Shown piece after piece: positions 25,973-35,600 of a DNA stretch of 64,000 nucleotides. Below the pieces are notes generated by a model that saw only the letters and a list, made by a program, of their open reading frames with translations, had not been told where the DNA came from and did not search any database. A program made the position numbers and the translations under genes. The stretch spans positions 119,551 through 183,550 of the forward strand of contig NZ_NWSV01000010.1 of assembly GCF_002531935.1 (NCBI RefSeq), given 5' to 3'. Each line of letters starts with the position of its first letter. Positions within the stretch are counted from its first letter, which is position 1. This stretch comes from Rhizobium chutanense. Its GTDB lineage: Bacteria; Pseudomonadota; Alphaproteobacteria; Rhizobiales; Rhizobiaceae.

Positions 25973-28180
25973 CTAATTTTCAGGTTCAAGCATGATTGTC
26001 GCCAAGGGCGGCAGGGTAATCGAGCAGGTGATGTTGCCGCCGGCATCGACGGCCTGCACGCGCCCGCCATTGCCCTTGCCGCTGCCGCCGTAGATGTCGG
26101 CATCGGTGTTCAGTATTTCCCGCCAGCGGCCTGCGACGGGCAGGCGGATCGAGTAGTTCTCGCGGTAGACCGGAGTGAAATTAGTGATGACGGCGACCGG
26201 CTTCTGGCCCGGCGCCTTGCGCAGCCAGGCAAAGACGGAATTTTGGTGGTCGTCGGCGACCAACCATTCGAAACCTTCGCCCTCGCAGTCCCGCTCATGC
26301 AGCGCCGGCTTGCTGCGATAGGTGAAATTGAGATCGCGCACCAGGCGGCGCATACCCTCGTGCATGCGATACTGAAGCAGGTTCCAGTCGAGCGACTTCG
26401 CCTCGCTCCACTCGCTCCACTGGGCGAATTCCTGGCCCATGAACAAGAGCTTCTTGCCGGGATAGCCCCACATATAGGCGTAGTAGGCGCGCAGATTGGC
26501 GAATTTCTGCCAGTCGTCGCCCGGCATCTTGGCAATCAGCGAGCCTTTGCCGTGGACGACCTCGTCATGCGAAAGCGGCAGGACGAAATTTTCGGAATAG
26601 GCATAGAGCAGGCCGAAGGTGAGTTCGTTGTGATGATGCCTGCGATGGATGGGATCGCGCTTCATGTAGCTCAGCGTGTCATGCATGAAGCCCATGTTCC
26701 ACTTGAAGCCAAAGCCGAGGCCGCCTTCATGGACGGGCTGCGAGACCTTCGGCCAGGAGGTCGACTCCTCGGCGATGGTCATGACGTTGGAATGCTGGCC
26801 GTAGATGCGGATGTTGAGATCCTGCAGAAAGCGGACCGCTTCGAGGTTTTCGTTGCCGCCATATTCGTTCGGGATCCATTCGCCGTGCTTGCGGGAATAA
26901 TCGAGATACAGCATTGAGGCGACGGCATCGACGCGCAGGCCATCGAGATGGAATTTCTCGGCCCAGTAGAGCGCGTTGTTGACGAGATAGGAAACGACCT
27001 CGGTGCGGCCGAAATTGTAGATCGCCGTGCTCCAGTCCGGGTGGAATCCCTTGCGCGGGTCTTCGTGCTCGTAGAGTGCTGTGCCGTCGAACCAGCCGAG
27101 GCCGTGCTCGTCGGTCGGGAAATGCGCCGGTACCCAATCGAGGATGACACCGATGCCGACCTTGTGGCAGCCGTTGACGAAACGGGCAAAACCCTCCGGC
27201 TCGCCGAAACGGGCGGTCGGTGCGTAAAGGCCGGTCGTCTGGTAACCCCAGGAGGGGTCATAGGGATGTTCGGTGATCGGCAGGAATTCGATATGGGTGA
27301 AGCCCATATCGGCGCAATAGGGGATGAGGCTGGAGGCAAGCTCGTCCCAGGACAGCATCGTGCCGTCCTGCCGGCGCTGCCATGAGGCGGCATGCACCTC
27401 GTAGATCGAGATCGGCTGGCGGCGCTTGTCGGCCTCGCGCCAGTGCTTCAGATGGGCTTCGTCTTCCCATTCCTGCTCGAGCTCGGCGGCGGTGATGGAG
27501 GCGGTTTTCGGCCGGAGCTCGCTGCGCCGCGCGAAGGGATCGGCCTTCAGCGGCAGCAGCACGCCGTCCTGGCCGCGGATCTCGAACTTGTAGGCAACGC
27601 CGATCGGGACGTCGGGGGCGAAGATTTCCCAGATGCCGCTATCGGCGCGGAAGCGCATGACGTGGCGGCGGCCGTCCCAATTGTTGAAATCGCCGACGAC
27701 GGAGACGCGCTGCGCATTCGGGGCCCAGACGGCGAAATGGATGCCCTGGGCGCCATCATGCTTGATGAGGTGGGCGCCCATCTTGTCGAACAGGCGCAGG
27801 TGCGAGCCCTGCCGGGCAAAATAATCATCCATCGGCCCGAGCACCGGACCGAAGCTGTAAGGATCGGTGACAGCCCATTCGGCATCGCCGCGCCGGGCGC
27901 GGTAACGCACCGGCTGGAGCTTGGTCAGGGAAACCGGGCCGGCGAAAAAGCCATCGGTGTGAAGTTGCTTGAGTTCGCCGATGACGCCGCCGTCGAGCGT
28001 CATGGCGGTCACTTCGTCGGCGCCCGGAATGAAACACCGGGCGACGAAGGTGTCGCCTGCCTGGTGCACGCCCAGCACGGCAAAGGGATTGGAATGCGAT
28101 CCGGCAAGGATCGCCGCGATTTCATCTGCCGAAATTTCCCAGGAAAGCTTTACTTCAGGGACTGTTTTCGGCGTTTTCAT
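25973..28180 (-). CDS. glgB: 1,4-alpha-glucan branching enzyme GlgB
   Basis: 735 residues: an N-terminal CBM48 pair of domains (about 15-215), the GH13 barrel and a C-terminal all-beta domain. Motifs include [25 protein letters not shown] (nucleophile Asp), I-A-E-E-S-T (acid/base Glu) and [12 protein letters not shown]. It introduces alpha-1,6 branches. The start overlaps the glgP stop by four bases (ATGA), and glgC starts 19 bp downstream. Confidence 0.97.
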   Translation of the reverse strand: MKTPKTVPEVKLSWEISADEIAAILAGSHSNPFAVLGVHQAGDTFVARCFIPGADEVTAMTLDGGVIGELKQLHTDGFFAGPVSLTKLQPVRYRARRGDAEWAVTDPYSFGPVLGPMDDYFARQGSHLRLFDKMGAHLIKHDGAQGIHFAVWAPNAQRVSVVGDFNNWDGRRHVMRFRADSGIWEIFAPDVPIGVAYKFEIRGQDGVLLPLKADPFARRSELRPKTASITAAELEQEWEDEAHLKHWREADKRRQPISIYEVHAASWQRRQDGTMLSWDELASSLIPYCADMGFTHIEFLPITEHPYDPSWGYQTTGLYAPTARFGEPEGFARFVNGCHKVGIGVILDWVPAHFPTDEHGLGWFDGTALYEHEDPRKGFHPDWSTAIYNFGRTEVVSYLVNNALYWAEKFHLDGLRVDAVASMLYLDYSRKHGEWIPNEYGGNENLEAVRFLQDLNIRIYGQHSNVMTIAEESTSWPKVSQPVHEGGLGFGFKWNMGFMHDTLSYMKRDPIHRRHHHNELTFGLLYAYSENFVLPLSHDEVVHGKGSLIAKMPGDDWQKFANLRAYYAYMWGYPGKKLLFMGQEFAQWSEWSEAKSLDWNLLQYRMHEGMRRLVRDLNFTYRSKPALHERDCEGEGFEWLVADDHQNSVFAWLRKAPGQKPVAVITNFTPVYRENYSIRLPVAGRWREILNTDADIYGGSGKGNGGRVQAVDAGGNITCSITLPPLATIMLEPEN

Positions 28181-30639
28181 CCGGCTCTCCAGATTTCGTC
28201 TGCATATTGCCTGATCGTACGGTCGGAAGAGAACCAGCCCATCCGCGCCGTGTTATTGATCGTCTTGGTGTACCAGGCGGACTGGTTGGTCCAGATCTGA
28301 TCGACGTCGCGCTGAGCCTGGGCATAGGCGTCGAAATCGGCCGCGACCATGAACCAGTCGTGGGAGTAGATGCCGTCGATGAGTGCCGTGTAACGGTTGC
28401 GGTCATCCGGCGAGAAGACGCCGGAACCGATGGCCGAAAGCGCCTGGGCGAGTTCGCGCGATCCTTCGATGATGGCGCGCGGATTGTGGCCATCGCTGCG
28501 GACCTTCGCGACCTCGTCGGCGCGCAAGCCGAAGATGACGATATTGTCCTCGCCGACATTGTCGCGCATCTCGACATTGGCGCCGTCGAGTGTGCCGATC
28601 GTCAACGCGCCGTTCAGGCCGAACTTCATGTTGCCGGTGCCGGATGCTTCCATGCCGGCGGTCGAGATCTGTTCGGAGAGGTCGGCGGCCGGAACCATGA
28701 CTTCGGCGAGCGAGACATTGTAGTTCGGCACGAAGACGACCTTCAGCAGGCCGCGCACCGACGGGTCGTTGTTGATCGTGCGGGCGACGTCGTTGATGAG
28801 CTTGATGATCAGCTTGGCGTTGTAGTAGCTCGGCGCCGCCTTGCCGGCGAAGAGTTTCACGCGCGGCACCCAGTCGAGCTCGGGATGCGAGCGGATCTGG
28901 TCGTAGAGCGCGACGGCTTCGATGATGTTCAGAAGCTGGCGCTTGTATTCGTGGATGCGCTTGATCTGGATGTCGAACATTGCCGATGGATCGAGCTTCA
29001 CGCCCATGCGGCTGGCGACGAGATTGGAGAGCGCCACCTTGTTGGCGCGCTTCACCGCCGCAAACTTCTGCTGGAAGGTCGGGTCGGAGGCGAACTTGTC
29101 GAGCGGCGTCAGCTTCTCGGCATCGTCAAGGAATTCGTCGCCGATTGCCTCGCGGATCAGGCCGGTGAGGCCAGGATTGCACTGCTGCAGCCAGCGGCGC
29201 GGCGTGATGCCGTTGGTCTTGTTGTTGATGCGATCGGGATAGAGCTTGTGCAGGTCGGCAAAGACCGTGACCTTCATCAGTTCGGTGTGCAGCGCCGAGA
29301 CGCCGTTGATCGAGTGCGAACCGATGAAGGCGAGGTTGCCCATGCGCACGCGGCGGTCGCCGCTTTCCTCGATCAGCGAGATCGAGCGGATTTCGCTGTC
29401 GGAGAAGTTTTTGCCCTTGCGGGCTTCGAGCAGGATCTTGGCGTTGATCGCATAGACGATCTGCATGTGGCGCGGCAGCAGCCGCTCGAACAGCGGAACC
29501 GGCCAGCTTTCCAGCGCTTCGGGCAGAAGCGTGTGGTTGGTGTAGGAGAAGGTGCGGCGGGTGATATCCCAGGCCTGATCGAAATCCATGCCGTGCACGT
29601 CGCAGAGCAGGCGCACGAGTTCGGCGACCGAAACGGCGGGATGGGTGTCGTTGAGCTGGATCGCCACCTTATCAGGCAGCGAAGTGAAATCGTCATATTG
29701 CTGCAGATGGCGGCGCAGGATGTCCTGCAGCGAGGCCGACGAGAAGAAGAATTCCTGGCGCAGACGCAGTTCCTGACCGGCTGGCGTCGCATCGGCAGGA
29801 TAGAGAACCCGGGTCAGGCTTTCGGCCTTGTTGCTTTCGCGCAGTGCTCCGATGTGGTCGCCGGCATTGAAAGCATCGAGCAGGATCGGATCGATCGGCT
29901 GCGCCGACCAGAGGCGCAGCGTGTTGACGCGCTTGCCGCGCCAGCCGACGGCCGGCGTGTCGAAGGCGGCGGCAATGACGCGTTCGGCCGGCTTCCAGAC
30001 GTAACGCGGCTGATCGTCGTGGGTGGTGATGAATTCGACGGCGCCGCCGAAGCCGATTTCATAGGAACTCTCGCGGCGCTCGAACTCCCAGGGGTTGCCG
30101 TGGGCGAGCCAGTTCTCGGGCAGTTCCACCTGCCAGCCGTCGGCCATCTGCTGGCGGAAGAGGCCGTGGACGTAGCGGATGCCGTAGCCATAGGCCGGAA
30201 CGTCGACCGTCGCCATGCTTTCCATGAAACAGGCGGCCAGTCGGCCGAGGCCGCCGTTGCCGAGCGCGGCGTCCGGCTCCAGGCCGGCGATGACGTTGAC
30301 GTCGACGCCGAGCGAGGCAAGCGCATCGCGCACCTCTTCCATCAGCCCGAGGTTCGAGACGGCATCGCGCATCAGGCGGCCGATCAGGAATTCGAGGGAA
30401 AGATAATAAACGCGCTTGGCGCCGGTTGCGTAAACTTCGCGGGTGGAGGCCATCCACCGATCGATGATGCGGTCGCGGACCACCAGGATCGTCGCCGTCA
30501 GCCAGTCATGCGGCTTTGCCACCTTGGCATCCTTGCCGATGCGGTAGGTCAGACGTTCGATGATTTCTTCAGCGAGAATTTCCGGCTTCGAGCTGCGCGG
30601 AGCGGGGGAGGGGATAACTGGCTTGGAAACGGTATTCAT
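28177..30639 (-). CDS. glgP: Glycogen/starch phosphorylase GlgP
   Basis: 820 residues, full family length. GT35 motifs include G-L-G-N-G-G-L-G-R-L-A-A-C near residue 125. The pyridoxal-phosphate region E-A-S-G-T-G-N-M-K-F-G-L-N-G-A has the PLP lysine in N-M-K-F. It releases glucose-1-phosphate from glycogen chains. It is the first gene of the operon, so breakdown and synthesis genes share one transcript in the order glgP-glgB-glgC-glgA-pgm-glgX. The promoter must lie in 30640-30850. Confidence 0.97.
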   Translation of the reverse strand: MNTVSKPVIPSPAPRSSKPEILAEEIIERLTYRIGKDAKVAKPHDWLTATILVVRDRIIDRWMASTREVYATGAKRVYYLSLEFLIGRLMRDAVSNLGLMEEVRDALASLGVDVNVIAGLEPDAALGNGGLGRLAACFMESMATVDVPAYGYGIRYVHGLFRQQMADGWQVELPENWLAHGNPWEFERRESSYEIGFGGAVEFITTHDDQPRYVWKPAERVIAAAFDTPAVGWRGKRVNTLRLWSAQPIDPILLDAFNAGDHIGALRESNKAESLTRVLYPADATPAGQELRLRQEFFFSSASLQDILRRHLQQYDDFTSLPDKVAIQLNDTHPAVSVAELVRLLCDVHGMDFDQAWDITRRTFSYTNHTLLPEALESWPVPLFERLLPRHMQIVYAINAKILLEARKGKNFSDSEIRSISLIEESGDRRVRMGNLAFIGSHSINGVSALHTELMKVTVFADLHKLYPDRINNKTNGITPRRWLQQCNPGLTGLIREAIGDEFLDDAEKLTPLDKFASDPTFQQKFAAVKRANKVALSNLVASRMGVKLDPSAMFDIQIKRIHEYKRQLLNIIEAVALYDQIRSHPELDWVPRVKLFAGKAAPSYYNAKLIIKLINDVARTINNDPSVRGLLKVVFVPNYNVSLAEVMVPAADLSEQISTAGMEASGTGNMKFGLNGALTIGTLDGANVEMRDNVGEDNIVIFGLRADEVAKVRSDGHNPRAIIEGSRELAQALSAIGSGVFSPDDRNRYTALIDGIYSHDWFMVAADFDAYAQAQRDVDQIWTNQSAWYTKTINNTARMGWFSSDRTIRQYADEIWRAG

Positions 30640-30855
30640 GGTCAGATCTCGCCAATTTTAATTTTGTTTCAGGCTATTAGGCCTGATCTAATCGATTTGT
30701 CTTCTGTGTCTGCCACAGTTTATGCATCGTTAGGAAGCACTTGCAACAAGGGATTTGGACAAACGAAAAATTTGCGAAACCTTCATATTCAGCGGGTTCG
30801 AGGGGATTGATTTCAATCGCTTTTATCGATCTGATGCGTGGGATGAGAATAACGA

Positions 30856-30889
30856 AAGCCGCGCCGGTTTGTTCCGGAGCGGCTTTTTT
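30856..30889. terminator. Hairpin terminator between the vWA gene and glgP
   Basis: Stem AGCCGC-g-CCGG (30857-30867) / CCGG-a-GCGGCT (30874-30884) with a 6-nt loop. Six T on the plus strand and three on the minus strand flank it. Both neighbouring genes are on the minus strand, so it most likely ends the vWA gene transcript about 30 bp after its stop. Confidence 0.65.
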
Positions 30890-30914
30890 GTTGGGCTTTT
30901 CGCCTGATGTATCG

Positions 30915-32156
30915 TCAGTTCGTCAGGCGTGTCACCTGTGCGGAGGCCTTTGCGCCGATCGCCTTGAAAGCGGCAAGGAGGTCTTCCATTTTTTCAGCCT
31001 GGAAATAATGGGAGTCGTCGGAGGCGCAATAATGCAACAGCGCCTGTCCGCCTGCGGGTGCCATAAAGGCAATCGTATAGATTTCGATACCCTTGGACTT
31101 GGCCGTATCGCAGGTTGCCTTGGTCAAAGTGTCATAGGAACGGCCGCCGCTGCTATCATCGTTATTGTCGCCGTCCGTCATGAAGACGATGTACTTCTTG
31201 GGCACTTGCCCGGTCTTGAGCTTGTGAGCAGCGTCCTCGGCGTCATTGCCCGCTGCGTTCTTGGCGGTGAGGGACGTATAAGCCGTGTTCACGGCGCCGC
31301 TTGAATTCGTGCCGCCTCCCGACTGGAGCGCATTGACGTAGCTCGTGACAGCGGTGGTCCCCCAAGCGAGTTTGCTCGGCGCATACTCAACGAGATCGTA
31401 GGAGACAGCGCCGGTGCGCACGTATTCCGCGTTGGGATCGGCGCTGTCGAGCTGACCGAACAGATTGCCGGCTGCGATCTTCAGCGCCTCTATCTTGGTG
31501 TAATAGTGCGTACGCGTGCCGGTGCAGGTGTCGTAGACGGTTTTGCCCTTCTTGTTGAGATGGGGGTTGCAGTCATAGGTGAATGGCTCCGTCGGATTAT
31601 CCACGTCGACGGTGGCGGTAGGATCTCCCATCGATCCCGACTTATCGAGTGCGAGGAACATGGAGATCGAGCCTTGGGTCTCTGAGTGACCACCGACCGA
31701 CGTGCTGGACGTCGAAAGATGCTGCGTCGTAAAGCCGACCGCCTGCATGAGTGGATTGACCGTGAGGTCGTAACCCGGCGAAACCGTTACCTGGTAGGAT
31801 GTCGATTTGCCCGACGTTGTTGTCTGCACGTTGACGCCTGTCGCGTTCTTGATGTCGACGCCGCTCTGAAGATAGTTCGCCATCTGCCCGGCAACGTAAT
31901 TCCGCGCGAAGGCTTCGGCCTGTGAGGTTTGGACCGTGCCATTTGCGAGGGCGGTCGCGGTTGCGAGCGCGGCCGAATCGGCCGCTTCCTGGAGTTGCTG
32001 TTTGGAGAGCAACATGTCGCCCACCTGGATCGCCATGCCGGCGACGCCGAGAAGGATGGGCATCATGATCGCCGTCATGAGGCCGAAATTGCCGCCACGG
32101 TCGCTTGACATGCGACGCAGGCAGGGATGGAAGAAGGAGGTGCGCATCATGTTCAC
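30915..32156 (-). CDS. TadG-like Flp pilus-assembly protein with vWA domain
   Basis: 413 residues. An N-terminal cytoplasmic stub with D-R-G-G-N-F-G and a hydrophobic helix (about 25-45) match the TadE/TadG N-terminal signature. After a Ser/Thr-rich region, a von Willebrand A domain begins near residue 166 with an intact metal site D-K-S-G-S (Asp171, Ser173, Ser175). It continues to F-M-T-D-G-D-N-N, and the C-terminus carries Y-C-A-S-D-D-S-H-Y-F. TadG-type proteins are anchored in the inner membrane and face the periplasm, linked with tight-adherence pili. No other tad gene is near, so this is an isolated copy, as often found in Rhizobium chromosomes. Confidence 0.85.
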   Translation of the reverse strand: MNMMRTSFFHPCLRRMSSDRGGNFGLMTAIMMPILLGVAGMAIQVGDMLLSKQQLQEAADSAALATATALANGTVQTSQAEAFARNYVAGQMANYLQSGVDIKNATGVNVQTTTSGKSTSYQVTVSPGYDLTVNPLMQAVGFTTQHLSTSSTSVGGHSETQGSISMFLALDKSGSMGDPTATVDVDNPTEPFTYDCNPHLNKKGKTVYDTCTGTRTHYYTKIEALKIAAGNLFGQLDSADPNAEYVRTGAVSYDLVEYAPSKLAWGTTAVTSYVNALQSGGGTNSSGAVNTAYTSLTAKNAAGNDAEDAAHKLKTGQVPKKYIVFMTDGDNNDDSSGGRSYDTLTKATCDTAKSKGIEIYTIAFMAPAGGQALLHYCASDDSHYFQAEKMEDLLAAFKAIGAKASAQVTRLTN

Positions 32157-32261
32157 CCGAAATGGACCCTGTGGGTTACATTAGGCATCGCTACTTCTTT
32201 ACGCCGCCCTTACGGCGTCCATTCAATTCTAACGAATCGACGGATTTTTCCAATTTTGGGA

Positions 32262-33140
32262 TTATTTCAGCGGGATCACATCGACCGCTTGGACAGCGCG
32301 CTGGCCGCCATAGCTTTTCAACACGCCGATCACGGGAACGACGTCGGAATAGTCCCGGCCATAGGCGACGACGATGTGGTCCATGCCGGCGGGGATGTCG
32401 TTGGTCGGGTCGAGTTCGATCCAGCCGATCGTCTCGCCGCACCAGATCCTGACCCAGGCATGCATGGCATCTGCCCCTTCCAGCCGCTCCTTGCCGGGCG
32501 GCGGGATGGTGCGCAGGAAACCGGAGACGTAGCCGGCCGGAATGCCGAGGCTTCTGAGCGCCAGGATCATGATGTGGGTGAAATCCTGGCAGACGCCGCG
32601 CTTCAGCCTGAACGCTTCGAGCGGCGTCGTGTCGACTGTCGTCGCTTCGGGGTCGTAGGTGAAATCCTTGTTGATGCGGGCGCAGAGCGCATGGGCGATC
32701 CGCATCGCCGTCAGACCGGGCATGGCGCAGCTTCGCGCATAGTCGCTGATCTCACGCGCCTGCGTCAGGCGCGGGCTGTCGCCGAGGAAATGGTGCGGCG
32801 AATCCGGCGCCAGCGACCAGATGCCTGCTATCTCCTCCGGCAGATCCGCAAGCAGCGGCGAGAAATCGGCGGCGATCGGCTGGCTTTCCACCTGCACGCG
32901 GGCCTGCATGCGAATGTCGAGCGTCTCGTGCGGCGCGCGCACCATGAAGGAGGTGGCGGGGTGATCGAAGAAATCGACGAAATGCGATTGCTCGTCCGGC
33001 GTCGGCGAGATGGTGATCGAGCCTGCGACCAAGCGCTGCCGATTGGTCAACGACAGCGGCATCAGGCGCATGATGTGGCGGGCGCCGGAGGCCGGCACGT
33101 CGTAGCTGTAACCCATGCGGAGAGAAAGGTCGTAGAGCAT
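32262..33140 (-). CDS. Transglutaminase-like cysteine protease family protein
   Basis: 292 residues. An N-terminal all-beta domain (about 1-150) is followed by the transglutaminase core with all three catalytic residues: Cys184 in R-G-V-C-Q-D-F-T-H, His228 in A-M-H-A-W-V and Asp244 in W-I-E-L-D-P-T-N. There is no signal peptide, so it is probably cytoplasmic. In bacteria such proteins mostly act as peptidases or amidases. It is the last gene of a three-gene operon, 5 bp after the ATP-grasp/alpha-E gene. That company suggests it cuts or trims a peptide-like product made by the two amidoligases upstream. Confidence 0.9.
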   Translation of the reverse strand: MLYDLSLRMGYSYDVPASGARHIMRLMPLSLTNRQRLVAGSITISPTPDEQSHFVDFFDHPATSFMVRAPHETLDIRMQARVQVESQPIAADFSPLLADLPEEIAGIWSLAPDSPHHFLGDSPRLTQAREISDYARSCAMPGLTAMRIAHALCARINKDFTYDPEATTVDTTPLEAFRLKRGVCQDFTHIMILALRSLGIPAGYVSGFLRTIPPPGKERLEGADAMHAWVRIWCGETIGWIELDPTNDIPAGMDHIVVAYGRDYSDVVPVIGVLKSYGGQRAVQAVDVIPLK

Positions 33141-33145
33141 CGACG

Positions 33146-35563
33146 TTATCCGAGATAGGTCTGGGCGAGCAGATCGGAAAGCTGTTCCAATTCGCGTTCG
33201 AGCCGTTGATAGACCTCGACCCCCATGCCCTCCGGCGTCATCACCGCCAGGCCGGAATGGAGCCGCATCGCCTCGCGGTAGAAGGGCGACATTTGGCCGT
33301 TGATCAGCGCATTCGGCAATTGCTCGACCTCGTGATGAATCTCGTTCACCTGAAAGAGAACCGAGCGAGGATTGAGCGGGTCGAGCGCAAGCAGGTCGGT
33401 GACGGTCAGCCGCGCCGTGTTGACGTTGTAGCGGCGGCGGTGGGTCATGACGCTGTCGCCGATCTCGAGAAGCATGTCGAGCGCGCCATCGGGCGCTTCC
33501 GGGCCGGACATGTGGCCGAGCAGCCGGGTCATATGCAGGCCGCGCTCGATGTAGCGGCCGAGCGACAGGAAGCGCCAGCCCATGAAGCGGTACATGTTTT
33601 CGTGCACGAGGCCGGCAAAGCCCGCGAGCTTGCGCAGCAGGATCGTCATCGCGTGGCTGGCATCATCGCCGGCAGTGACGCTGACGCGGAAGCGGCGGGC
33701 GGTCTTGGCGAGATCGTTGAGCGCCAGCCAGCCGTCCGGCGAGAAACGGTCGCGAATATTGCTCGCCGAATAAACGGCGCTGTCGATGTTGCGCAGCAGC
33801 CTTTCCGGTACGGGTTCGGCAGTATCGATATCGACGGCCGCCAGATATTCGGAGACGTCGGCGAGCAGCGGCTGACTCGGATCGGCGGCTTCGGCATAAC
33901 GCGCATGCCAGGCGCGCAGGATGCGCAACGCCCCTTCGGCGCGCTCGATATAGCGGCCGAGCCAGAACAGGTTGTCGGCCGCCCGGCTCGGCAGGCTGCC
34001 CGGCATGTTGCGTGTGAAGCTGCCCTCGGCCGGCAGCAGCGTGTGGCGCTCGACCGGCTTGTCGCTGACGATCCAGACGTCGGCGGCCGCGCCGCCCGAC
34101 TGCATGGCGATCGCCGCGACGTCGGCGCCGGAGCCGATGCGGGCAAAACCGCCGGGCATGATCTGCCAGCCGTTTGCCGTGCGGGCGGCGAAGACGCGCA
34201 ACGACATCGGCCGCGGCACGAGCTTGCCGTCCACCCAGGCCGGCGTCGTTGACAGCGTCACGACCTCTTGCCCCACAAGTTTCGGGCCGTCCGAACTCAG
34301 CCAATCGGTGATGGAATCCTTGGCGGTCGCGCGCAGCGACGCACCAAGCACGGATTCGCCGTTGTCGTCGAAGAAAGGGGCGCGGGAATAGGCCGGGCCG
34401 ATCACCATCTTCTCGATATTTTTTGCGACGTGCTCGCGCTCTTCCTTCTGGCCGCACCACCAGGTGGCGATCGAAGGCAGTTGCAGGTCCTCGCCCAGGA
34501 GGCGGCGACAGATGGTCGGCATGAAGGCGAGAAGCGCCCGGGTTTCGAGAACGCCGGTGCCGAGCGCATTGACGATGGTGACGCTTTCGGCGCGCAGCGC
34601 TTCGACGAGACCGGGCGTGCCGATATGCGAATTCTGGTTCAGCTCCAGCGGGTCGGCAAAAGCCGAATCGAGTCGGCGCCAGAGCACGCCGATCGGCTTC
34701 AGGCCGGCGACGGTGCGCACCATGACGCGGCCCTTGACGACGGTGAGGTCCTCGCCCTCGAGCAGCATGAAGCCGAGATAACGGGCGATGTAGGCGTGCT
34801 CGTAATAGGTCTCGTTGGCCGGGCCCGGCGTCAGCACGGCAATGCGGTCGTCGCCCGAATGTTTCATGTCCTGCAGCGCATCGCGGAAGGCGCCGAAGAA
34901 GGAGGCGAGGCGATGGACGGGGGTTTCGGCGTAGATATCCGAGAAGGCCCGGGTCGTGGCGACGCGGCTTTCCAGTGCAAAACCGGCGCCCGACGGCGCC
35001 TGCGTCCGGTCGGCCAGTACCCACCAGTTGCCGTCGGGCCCGCGGCCGATCTCGAAGGCGCAGAAATGCAGATAGTGGCCGGAGGCGGGCCGGATGCCGG
35101 TGAGCGGGCGCTGGAATTCGGGATTGGCGGCGATCAGCGCCGGCGGCAGCACCCCCTCTTCCACCAGCCGGTTGGCACCGTAGATATCGGCGACGATCGC
35201 CTCCAGCAGGTCGGCGCGCTGGACGAGGCCCGCCGACAACGTCTGCCATTCGCGCTCGTCGATCAGCACCGGGATATGCGAGATCGGCCAGGCGCGTTCG
35301 CCGGTGCCCTTGCTGCCATAGGCCCGGTAGAAGACGCCGGCATCCCTGAGATAACGGTCGGCGCGGGCGAAACGCTCGGCGAGGTCTTTTTCCGGCATTG
35401 CGCCGAGATGCGAGAGGAAACGCTGCCAGACCGGGCGGACGACGCCTTTGTTGTCGACCATTTCGTCGGCGATACCGGGAAGCGGCGCATAGTCGAAGGC
35501 CGCATCCTTGCCGATGCGGTCCTCTGCCTCGCCCCTGCGCTCCACTGCCGGTCTCTTACCCAT
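33146..35563 (-). CDS. Circularly permuted type 2 ATP-grasp fused to alpha-E domain
   Basis: 805 residues. The first 500 or so form a circularly permuted ATP-grasp (DUF404/DUF407 type): P-V-W-Q-R-F-L-S-H-L-G, the Y-R-A-Y-G-S-K-G-T-G-E-R-A-W-P segment, L-L-E-G-E-D-L-T-V-V-K-G-R-V-M-V-R-T and N-A-L-G-T-G-V-L-E. From about residue 514 the alpha-E domain follows (S-R-A-A-D-N-L-F-W-L-G-R-Y-I-E-R-A-E-G). In many bacteria these are separate adjacent genes; here they are fused. ATP-grasps of this group are predicted COOH-NH2 ligases that make small peptide-like compounds. ATG 35563 has GGAG just upstream. It sits between two transglutaminase-fold genes. Confidence 0.92.
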   Translation of the reverse strand: MGKRPAVERRGEAEDRIGKDAAFDYAPLPGIADEMVDNKGVVRPVWQRFLSHLGAMPEKDLAERFARADRYLRDAGVFYRAYGSKGTGERAWPISHIPVLIDEREWQTLSAGLVQRADLLEAIVADIYGANRLVEEGVLPPALIAANPEFQRPLTGIRPASGHYLHFCAFEIGRGPDGNWWVLADRTQAPSGAGFALESRVATTRAFSDIYAETPVHRLASFFGAFRDALQDMKHSGDDRIAVLTPGPANETYYEHAYIARYLGFMLLEGEDLTVVKGRVMVRTVAGLKPIGVLWRRLDSAFADPLELNQNSHIGTPGLVEALRAESVTIVNALGTGVLETRALLAFMPTICRRLLGEDLQLPSIATWWCGQKEEREHVAKNIEKMVIGPAYSRAPFFDDNGESVLGASLRATAKDSITDWLSSDGPKLVGQEVVTLSTTPAWVDGKLVPRPMSLRVFAARTANGWQIMPGGFARIGSGADVAAIAMQSGGAAADVWIVSDKPVERHTLLPAEGSFTRNMPGSLPSRAADNLFWLGRYIERAEGALRILRAWHARYAEAADPSQPLLADVSEYLAAVDIDTAEPVPERLLRNIDSAVYSASNIRDRFSPDGWLALNDLAKTARRFRVSVTAGDDASHAMTILLRKLAGFAGLVHENMYRFMGWRFLSLGRYIERGLHMTRLLGHMSGPEAPDGALDMLLEIGDSVMTHRRRYNVNTARLTVTDLLALDPLNPRSVLFQVNEIHHEVEQLPNALINGQMSPFYREAMRLHSGLAVMTPEGMGVEVYQRLERELEQLSDLLAQTYLG

Positions 35564-35600
35564 CAAACTCCAACTTCAACCTTCGGCCTTACCACCGGCC

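Noticed and set aside
28207..30810. Open frame of 867 codons antisense to glgP
   Set aside because: Composition is a mirror of glgP codon bias, with no motifs or plausible RBS.
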